DNA of 64,000 nucleotides from Lepas anatifera (taxonomy: Eukaryota; Arthropoda; Thecostraca; Lepadidae): the NCBI GenBank assembly GCA_034440635.1, contig JAOTON010001351.1, forward strand, positions 1,784,501-1,848,500. The letters run 5' to 3'. Below the pieces are notes generated by a model. The model saw only the letters and a program-made list of their open reading frames with translations, was not told the DNA's origin and did not search any database. Position 1 is the first letter of the stretch; the number at the start of each line of letters is the position of its first letter. This document shows positions 55,974-64,000 of the stretch, piece by piece. The position numbers and the translations under genes are program-made.

Positions 55974-56595
55974 CCCGCAGCCGTCGGCCGTGCCGGCGTG
56001 TAGGACTGCTTCAGCAGCCGTCGGCTGGGCCGGCGTGTAGGACAGCTCCAGCAGCCGTCGGCTGGGCCGGCGTGTGGGACAGCTCCGCAGCCGCCGGCCA
56101 GGCCGGCGTGTAGGACTGCTCCAGCAGCCGTCGGCTGGGCCGGCGTGTAGGACAGCTCCCGCAGCCGTCGGCCGTGCCGGCGTGTAGGACTGCTCCCGTA
56201 GCCGTCGGCCAGGCCGGCGTGTAGAACGCTCCAGCGGCCGTCGGCTGGGCCGGCGTGTGGGACAGCTCCAGCAGCCGTCGGCTGGGCCGGCGTGTAGGAC
56301 AGCTCCGCAGCCGCCGGCCAGGCCGGCGTGTAGGACTGCTCCAGCAGCCGTCGGCTGGGCCGGCGTGTGGACAGCTCCAGCAGCCGTCGGCTGGGCCGGC
56401 GTGTAGGACAGCTCCCGCAGCCGCCGGCTGGGCCGGCGTGTAGGACTGCTTCAGCAGCCGTCGGCTGGGCCGGCGTGTAGGACAGCTCCCGCAGCCGTCG
56501 GCTGGGTCGGCGTGTAGGACAGCTCCCGCAGCCGTCGGCTGGGTCGGCGTGTAGGACAGCTCCCGCAGCCGTCGGCTGGGCCGGCGTGTAGGAGA
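55974..56595. repeat. 37-bp minisatellite, about 17 copies
   Basis: The unit is GCAGCCGTCGGCTGGGCCGG followed by CGTGTAGGACAGCTCC(A). One-base length differences (36/37) shift frames without closing them. It is strongly GC-rich. Confidence 0.96.
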
Positions 56596-56689
56596 GACGG
56601 CCGAGTCCTCGGAGCTGTGCCGGCCGCCACATGAAATGATAGCGTACTCATAATAGAGCCCACGCTAAATTCAGTCCTTTTAAATGAAA

Positions 56690-57050
56690 GATCCTGGTTC
56701 CTATTCAACGAGATACAGATATCTAGGCCGACGTGGCTTCATCTTCCTGCTAAAGTGTGGAATGAAAACGAGGAGTTCGTCCAGTTCAAAAACTTCTGCA
56801 GCGTAGTGTGGGCTCCGAATGGCGTGGCCGAGAAGGGAGCTAAGCTGCTTTAAGACTATGTGAACTACGTGACCAAAGGAGAAAGGGCAGCTTCAAGTAC
56901 TCACGCAGCTCGTAAAGCAGTCTAAACACCACATACCTGATTTCGAAATCTCCACATTGGTAGGAATGTAAAAACAAGGGATGGCGGTGACGGCCCTGTT
57001 TGCTCAAACGCACCAGAATAACTGCTAAAATTTTGTTAGAGGTATGTACA
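56690..57050 (+). pseudogene. Fragment of an unknown multicopy protein, right inverted copy
   Basis: Encodes a broken relative of the 55350-55786 copy: EIQISRPTWLHLPAK and, after an in-frame stop, DYVNYVTKGE. The two copies are clearly similar over about 350 bp in opposite orientation. Function unknown. Confidence 0.45.
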
Positions 57051-57314
57051 TTTCTGGATTGCCTATCAAATACTGTTTCAGATAGGTCATCACTTCGCTA
57101 GAAAAGTTCAAATAGATGATATAGATGATAAGAAATCGATGATGGATGAAAAGTAGAGAGTAGAAATAGATGGCGTACCAAAGTGTAAATGGATGGAGTT
57201 AATGCGAATGCGGGCATATCATTCCTTGTAAAATGCCCTTGTACGGCACTAAATATTAATTGAAAGAAAAAAACCCATGTGAGGTTAACACTACAGAACC
57301 AATGGAACAACCAT

Positions 57315-57505
57315 CTATCGCTTAAATCGGCTCCTTACAAAGCTGTTCTCAGCTAGAAATGGGCCTGCACCGGATATTTCGAGTTTAAACTTCAGTGCTT
57401 CGGTTGCAAAAAATAAGGACGCGGAAAGCTCAAAACTTTTTCATAACAAATTGATGGAGGGAAAAATGTTTTCTCGATTACCTGTCACTGGCGGATCTAA
57501 GGTAG
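57315..57505 (+). repeat. Dispersed repeat, copy 2
   Basis: Homologous to 54133-54345 in the same orientation, ending CACTGGCGGATCTAAGG. Confidence 0.6.
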
Positions 57506-57639
57506 GGGAAAAGGAATTTGGCCACCCGTCACCCCAATATTCTTAAAAAAACGCCATGTTTTCCGGCCCTGTTAAACCTCGAGCATTGCCCAAGATACCA
57601 CAACTGTGAGAATAATAAGTCATTGCAATCCGTATCGAT

Positions 57640-57815
57640 ATAAATACAGCCATTTTCAAGCATTTCCTATGTTCTTCGTGTTTTTCTAATGGAGGGGCCA
57701 TGGCCCCTTCCTGAGCCTAGGCCATCGATATAGCAATCCCGTTACCACAACTTGTTGTATTCTTTGGGACGATGACGGGATATGAGTATAATATGAATAT
57801 ATTAACCACTGGTGC
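57640..57815 (+). mobile_element. Family A fragment
   Basis: Body motifs only: GTTTTTCTAATGGAGGGGCC, AGGCCATCGATATAGCAATC and CGGGATATGAG. They are in the family A order. No termini are preserved. Confidence 0.55.
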
Positions 57816-57850
57816 CAGCGAACCACCTTAGGAGTGAATCACCCGAGCTG

Positions 57851-58045
57851 ACCCAGGGCTGACGTGGATGTTGGTCCTGGCACCACCATCCACACCAGTG
57901 TGGGTGAAGCGGGGGTCCCAGGGCTGACGTGGATGTTGGTCCTGGCACCACCATCCACGTCAGTGTGGGTGAAGCGGGGTCCCAGGGCTGACGTGGATGT
58001 TGGTCCTGGCACCACCATCCACATCAGTGTGGGTGAAGCGGGGGT
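57851..58045. repeat. ~64-bp tandem repeat, 3 copies
   Basis: CCCAGGGCTGACGTGGATGT recurs at 57852, 57917 and 57981. Each is followed by GGTCCTGGCACCACCATCCA. Confidence 0.94.
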
Positions 58046-59889
58046 TCAACACGGCCAACCACCCGACCGCACAGCAGCTGAACAACCCAACCCTGCGCCC
58101 AGCCGGCGGATCTTCGCCCCACCCTCCTATATGCCAGAAATATCCGTCCAGACTTTTTCAGGGGGTCGCATTGCACTTAGTGGCTCGTTAATCCGACACA
58201 CTGTCTTGGGGTGTACTGTGCGCTTACTTTGCTTAGCCTGGAGGAGCATTCGCGCGGAATGAAGCCGCAGGGAGGATCTGGCCACACCCGCGTCTGAGTC
58301 AATTGTCCCGGTGTCGGTTCGAAACCTCTGTCCGGGTGCAACGACCGGGCCAAGGGATGTATTAATTACAGCACGTTGCCGAGGGTGTCAAAGTCCAACA
58401 ATGAGAGATAACAGACAATATACCTTGTACCCAGTCATCCTCGGAACAAGTCAGCCGCGCAGATGCCCAGAGTGGGAACCTTCACTTTCCTCCGAGACGG
58501 AGAGCATCCATCATAAAAAAGCAGCCGCATCTGGCCAGTCGGCAGTCGCCGCGTCATGCCCCCCAGACTGTCGACGTATTATCTCGGCCAGTCTGAAAAC
58601 CTCCCGCCAAATACACTCCCGCCACCCACCACATGCCGGCCAGAAAAAGCCGGCGGTAATGGTGCCATCTGGCGCTGGCGCTGGCAGCCCGTCGCGCGGG
58701 GCGGCCAGTCACCGAACCCGCGCCACTCCAACGTCCTTCATCCTTCACTCGGCGCCGGAAACACACCCATCTGTAGCTGCCGGCGTCCCGCCAATCGGAA
58801 TCGCCGGTTATCGACCGGCCCTGCCGCACGGTAAGAGTGGAACAAACGCTGTGCGCCCAGCCGGCACTGCCAAACGCCGCTGTCCAGGGGGCGCTCTGTT
58901 AGCGTAAAAGGCCGCGGTACTGACCTCCACCGTGGCCAGATCAATACCCACAAGCGGTTCTATCTCATCCTTTTCGTGGCACTTGCTCCTCTGGAAACTC
59001 AGAAAATGAGCTGAGATGGATGTCCGTCTCTGCTCAGACCACAGTCGCTCCAGCTCGCACAACCAGGCCAACCAGGACGCAGATGAGCGGCCGCTGTCCT
59101 TCCCCACTGTGCCTGCCTCACCGATGAAGCCAAGGGTGGTCCCGGACTCGGCGGCGCTTCTCACGCAACGCCGCCGGCGGTGTCGGCACACGGCGTGACG
59201 TCACGGCGCCGGGCATCCCGCAGCCACCGTCGGCGCCGCCGCCGACGCGTGGAGCACCGCTCCGAGCACACACAGCTGGCCGCTACCACCACACCTGTCC
59301 ACCTGGTCAGCGGACGTGTGTGAAACACAGCCGGTCAGCTGATCATCAGCAATGCAATGACTATTCAGGCTTTGTACTTGTCATTGCACGGGAAACTTGC
59401 AAGGTTGTTTCGAAGCAAGGCTGGATTGCAGTTGATCTCCGCTGCATGCGGAGCCTCGTCAGCGGGGGTTCGCTGCCCCCACTGAAGACACATAGCGGGA
59501 ATTTCACCGGCTCACGGCCGAGCTGTGATTCCGGAGCCCCGAGGCCGGCGGGACATTGCTGGTGTCGGCGGACACCGACCTCTCACACAAAATGTACACC
59601 CGGCAGCGGCAGCGCCTACCTCCAGTACGCGCCACCGCCCACTTCACGCTAATATGAACCCAAATGATGGGATCAGCCATTATCGATCCGACCACAATCG
59701 GACGCGGTCGCGTCTTTCTTCCGTGCACTGGCTCCTGTCCGAAACGCCTTCTGCACTTCGCATCCACGACATCCCGATCAGCTCTCAGGCCATCAATTTC
59801 GCGCACCCGCCTGTATTTCAGATTTCAGTGGGAGAGAGGGGAGGCGACGCACTAAACGCAGGCGGGAGGTTTGGGGTTTACAACGCATC
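58046..59889. other. CpG-rich spacer, no gene recognised
   Basis: About 1.8 kb of GC-rich DNA with many overlapping open frames on both strands. None has a recognisable motif. It could be a CpG island of a gene beyond the window, but I see no exon. Confidence 0.5.
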
Positions 59890-60035
59890 ACTCGCAGAGA
59901 TCATGTGGTGCCACCACCAATCACTGTTGGAAGAGTACCAAGGGGATCGGAACAATACCCGCCTGGGATTCGAGCCGGGATCAGCAGCGTGGAGGTCGAC
60001 TGCGCACTCCTGACACCACCCACTAAAGCAATGTC
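59890..60035 (-). mobile_element. Possible tRNA-derived SINE head
   Basis: On the minus strand a B-box-like GGCTCGAATCC (complement at 59966-59976) follows TTGCTTTAGTGGGTGG (about 60016-60030), which could be a degraded A box. The spacing fits a tRNA. The rest of the element is not delimited. Confidence 0.4.
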
Positions 60036-61536
60036 AGCACACCGCATTCGTTCTTTTTTGACGACATGAAAAATCAGAAACCACGAGTACATAATAAAAG
60101 GTTCACATTCAAAGCAAGAACATAATTTTCGCAGAATCTGATGTTTTGGGCACGTAAGCTGCTGAGGCTAAGTGTGACGGAATCTTCAGGGCCTTACATA
60201 CACTTCTCAGTGATTCTAATCTGAAGTCAGTGCTCTCTACACGCACTTTAGATTGCATTAGTGCGACACGCACGGCGTCGGCTATTAAGGTGGATAGGTG
60301 CATATTTGCGGCCATGAGCTGCCTCATTATCGCCAATGCGCCACGCGTAACGGCTCGGACAGACGGCATAAGACACGACGCGAGCTCGCCAGCGCTCAGT
60401 TTCACCGGTGCATCGTCTGTAATGATACAGCCCGGGCCGCTGATGCGCCTATATCGACGCACGGTAAACACATGCTTAATGGATCATTGGGAATATTCAT
60501 GACGCATCATGCTTCGGACACGGCTGGCCAACCAGTCGAACACCACCGGCGCGACCGTGAACCTAGAGTAAACAACTCTTCATGCGCATCAATAATTCAT
60601 CACTGGGCTCAGGTCGTTGACTGGGCCGTGAGTAGCGGGCCCATTGAAACAGCCGGCAGTCCGCGCGCCCGCCTCGCCGTGGAAAACGGCCGCAATTCCG
60701 CAGCAGAAAGCGCAGGCTGCTGCGGTGCACCTGCATCAGGCGGCCCACGCAGCGTGGCGCACCACCAGCCACCAGCTGACGGGAGGCGAGCAATGAGTGG
60801 AAGCCTGGCAGGAGGAGGCGGCTGACCGTTGAAGCACCCTCGACGCCCCTGCACAGGTGCAGCGCAGGCCGGCAGTGCAGGGAGCGGTGCCAGAGCCGCA
60901 CTTCTGAGTACCACTGACTGGGAGCTATTGTTGATGGACGTCCGCAGCTCTGACGCGTACTCAGTGTCCTGACAGCGCCAGCAACTACTCAGCCATTCAC
61001 CTCTTATTTGGGGGAGGGGGCAGCCTAACTGAATCCATAGGCTGCGCAGATAATGAAGTAAATAAAACAGCGAATACAAAAGTAACGCGTCCAATAAGTT
61101 TCCACTTATCGCCACTGAAAAGATAAGTGTATGTGAGTTTAGGTTGGAACAGATTGAGGCATGCATAAGCGAAGGTCAAATGTTCGCATTCCAAGCGTGA
61201 TGTGATTAGATGTGCTATTTTTCTGCCTCTCGTGTGAGTTTTTGAATTGTCTTTTTAAATTTCATTTTGCATATTTGAGCCGCTGTTAAGGCGAAACGTT
61301 GGCCTAATTAGTTATTTACTGGTTGAAGTAATGTACAACTTCTAACGTAATCTGGCATTTACTTACCCGTTTCTCATTAGTATAATTTCGGTTCTCTCGC
61401 AAAATTCCTTTAATAACGTAAGCAGTAGAAGAAAGCATTTCAATCGTATTAATCACATGTCGATAAGGGCTTCGTTTCCGTAGCCAACATGTAATTCGGA
61501 GGGGGCTACGGATCAAGATAAACTGTGGGATCATCA
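60036..61536. other. Spacer, CpG-rich at 60640-60900, no gene
   Basis: Frames on both strands overlap and show no recognisable domain. Confidence 0.45.
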
Positions 61537-62306
61537 ACACCATTTTACTTTCAATTCAAAATAAGTCACATTCAAATTAAAATAAGTCACATCCAAATTA
61601 AAACAAGTCACATTCAAATTAAAATAGATCAACTTCAATTTAAAATAGGTCAAGTTTGATTTAAAACAAGTCACATTCAAATTAAAACATTTTGATTAAG
61701 GCAACCAGTGCACATATAGTGCAAGCCAGCCAATAAAAGGTTTGCACATATTGAACTATATGTTTCAGACACATGTCAAGCATATTGAATGACAGTCCCA
61801 CAACTTGCAATTGAGTTGCAGTTCCACGTATGCATCTTAGCTATCTATATCACAGTATCTTTTTCATATACTTAAAGACAATGTTCTCCCCTCTCACGTG
61901 TCGGCACGATAGCGCAAACTTGGTCCGAAATATATATTTTTAATTTAGTGACGCTGAAAGCGCACGGGGACTTTTTAGCGCATGTAAATAAACTTCTATC
62001 ATGTATTATGCTTGTGCACCCCCAGTCCTGCAAAATACATCCCGCTCAACGTTAATCAATTCAAGTGGCGGATATACCGACAACGAATAACTGGATACAT
62101 ATTTCTACTTAAATTATCTGAGCTGGGCTTCATCGGAATTGAATTAAGCTTGCTCCATTTTAATTTGAAGTTGATTTATTTTAAATCAAACTTGTCTTAT
62201 TCTTAGTCGAAATTGATCAATTTTAAGTTGAACTTGGCTTATTTTAATTTGAACTTGATATATTTTAATTTGAACTTGCCTTATTTTAAATTCAAGTTAA
62301 AATGGT
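61537..62306. mobile_element. Foldback-like element with repeat-built inverted ends
   Basis: The left end starts ACACCATTTTA. It is followed by about six copies of a 20-22 bp unit, roughly CATTCAAATTAAAATAAGTC (61550-61690). The right end is the inverse: tandem TTATTTTAATTTGAACTTG units (62155-62295) and TAAAATGGTGT. Inverted ends made of short tandem units are a hallmark of Foldback-type elements. The central 450 bp has no convincing gene. Confidence 0.75.
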
Positions 62307-63095
62307 GTAGTCTATCAAGTGGTCCAATGGTCAAGTGCTGGCACGGACCATGCTAGTGCTGGGGAAATGGCACTAGATGGACTCGGTAACACTAGTGTAT
62401 CCCGGTGGAATCGACAGCCCAATTCGGATCCCCTTTGGCCATGAAAACTGAGCCAAGGTGTGTTCTGATCGGTTTTGAAGTCGACCATGAAAAAATAAAT
62501 CCACAGACCGCCCAAAATTCGGAAAAACTGCTTCTTTGTTTCCTGGCAGTTTATTCATTGAGCTTCAGTGCTGCCTGCAGGCCGGCGGTTAGCAGCCGAC
62601 CCCGATCACTGGCCCGCTAGGCACACACCGAGTCGGAGGCGACGGCTGCGCAGACACCGGCGCGCGTCCGGGTGTCTGCCACCGTGACCGGCACATTCGG
62701 CGGCAACACCGACACCGCAGCCCAACCGTCCAGCTCACACCGGCTCTGTCTGCACTTCGCTGTCTTCATCTCCCAAATCAACAATTGTCAACTCCTTGGG
62801 ACGAACAAACGGACACAGGAGTCTTTTAACGGCGAATGTCTTGGCTCTCACAAGCTCGTGAAAATAAGTTACCCGCAGAAGGTAAGAAGTGGAGGAGGAT
62901 CTTCCAATTTTCTGACAATCTACTGTGCAAGGGAGAATACATAGCGCAAAACATCCATAAAAGGCCATGGCATCACCGTGACGTCACAGTCAAGGTTGGC
63001 ACCACAGGCCGTCCTTTAAAGGAGCACTGATGAGCCGTCAGCCTCGGCGCGGAGGCAGCAGGCCGTACTGCCGGCCTGCGCGGTCAGTGGCCGCC
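62307..63095. other. Spacer, no gene recognised
   Basis: AT-rich to CpG-rich transition. AAGGTAAGAAG at about 62878 resembles a splice donor, but no exon is supported. Confidence 0.4.
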
Positions 63096-63541
63096 GCGGC
63101 CTCAGTCACCGGGACGCCACCCGCCGCCGCTGTAGTACTCTGCTCTGCAGCGGTGACCCGGCCCGACCCGTGGCCTCAGTCACCGGGACGCCACCCGCCG
63201 CCGCTGTAGTGCTCTGCTCTGCAGCGGTGACCCGGCCCGACCCGTGGCCTCAGTCACCGGGACGCCACCCGCCGCCGCTGTAGTACTCTGCTCTGCAGCG
63301 GTGACCCGGCCCGACCCGTGGCCTCAGTCACCGGGACGCCACCCGCCGCCGCTGTAGTACTCTGCTCTGCAGCGGTGACCTGGCCCGACCCGCGGCCTCA
63401 GTCACCGGGACGCCACCCACCGCCGCTGTAGTGCTCTGCTCTGCAGCGGTGACCCGGCCCGACCCGTGGCCTCAGTCACCGGGACGCCACCCGCCGCCGC
63501 TGTAGTGCTCCGCAGCCTCCTGACGCGTCTGCAGCGGTGAC
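63096..63541. repeat. 74-bp tandem repeat, 6 copies
   Basis: CCTCAGTCACCGGGACGCCA recurs at 63100, 63174, 63248, 63322, 63396 and 63470, exactly 74 bp apart, with few substitutions. Confidence 0.96.
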
Positions 63542-64000
63542 CCCGCGTGACCCGGCCGGCCACGCACCGTTAGCGGGGCGGCGCCGCCTCGCTGCATTAT
63601 GCGTGCGCCGGCCGTCAATCAACAGCTGTCCAACACCAGACCGACGGACCAGCGATGTAAAAAAGGCGCCCGCTGGCCGATACGACACGGGCGGCGCATC
63701 CGAAATCAGCGCGGCGGCACGCACTGCCGTCTGACAGCGACGCCGATGGCTCCACCACAGCCGCGCGGCGGCACCAGGGCGCTGCGGACGCCCTCGCCAC
63801 TGGCGACTGGTAAGCCTGTCCAGAGCGGCGTGAAGCCAGGTGGCGCGATATCCTCATTGTGTACGCCATCCAAACCAAAAACACTGCCCGCGTCAGTCGT
63901 CCCGCCACCAGCTCCGTGACGATTTCGTGACGGTCGTCCCAACTTTGCGTGACGTCACGTGACTTCCCGGACCCACGGCCGTGCCGGAACACACAAGCCG
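63542..64000. other. CpG-rich right edge, no gene
   Basis: Overlapping frames on both strands with no domain recognised. Confidence 0.45.

Noticed and set aside
58046..59889. CpG island with a host promoter
   Set aside because: The composition fits, but there is no initiator, TATA box, splice pattern or conserved exon to support it, and similar CpG-rich blocks recur between repeats throughout the window.

Overview
This window looks like non-genic, repeat-saturated DNA from an animal nucleus. I found no convincing single-copy host gene, no rRNA and no stand-alone functional tRNA gene. The host is probably an arthropod or another marine or aquatic invertebrate. The clues are a non-LTR retrotransposon Gag with three zinc knuckles, an arthropod-style Tc1/mariner transposase relic, tRNA-headed SINEs and a hAT-type MITE. 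A crustacean is my guess, not something the sequence proves. Almost all long open frames here are artefacts of tandem repeats that lack stop codons.

The dominant feature is a superfamily of TTAA-flanked elements, called family A here. Most of those with a preserved end begin close to TTAACACGCGC or TTAACCCGCGC. Their bodies are packed with TGACC/GGTCA motifs, and each subfamily carries its own G-run/C-run palindrome just inside the ends. Copies or fragments lie at 2165-2557, 3756-5745, 10170-10540, 13916-14939, 25801-26840, 27306-28190, 29417-30443, 32066-32878, 49281-50199, 53289-54132 and 57640-57815. The 49281-50199 copy splits a LINE reverse-transcriptase frame exactly at TTAA, which shows both mobility and target site. 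A second TTAA family, B, has ends AGGGAATGTGGCACC and a conserved internal TGACGTCA. It lies at 10537-10974, 40683-41135, 41132-41728, 52294-52751 and, less clearly, 28737-29145. No transposase that could move A or B is present in the window.

Other mobile DNA: a decayed Tc1/mariner at 11138-12514; a 4.4-kb element with about 740-bp inverted ends at 12812-17209; an element with TAAGACGGGCA termini at 25360-27278; a gag-only non-LTR element at 36991-40317 inserted in a minisatellite with a target duplication; RT remnants at 48800-50420; a hAT MITE at 51449-51716; a foldback-like element at 61537-62306; and tRNA-derived SINEs at about 3900-4450, 19755-20095, 24636-24812, 51098-51308 and 59890-60035.

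The rest is mostly tandem arrays (units 24, 34, 37, 46, 47 (two unrelated arrays), 56, 57, 61, about 62, about 64, 74, 96, 98 and about 177 bp) plus microsatellites. These include an apparently perfect (GA)428 tract at 20416-21271. Several arrays touch a transposon or SINE insertion and share its flanking sequence. The remaining spacers are CpG-rich or AT-rich DNA in which I see no gene.
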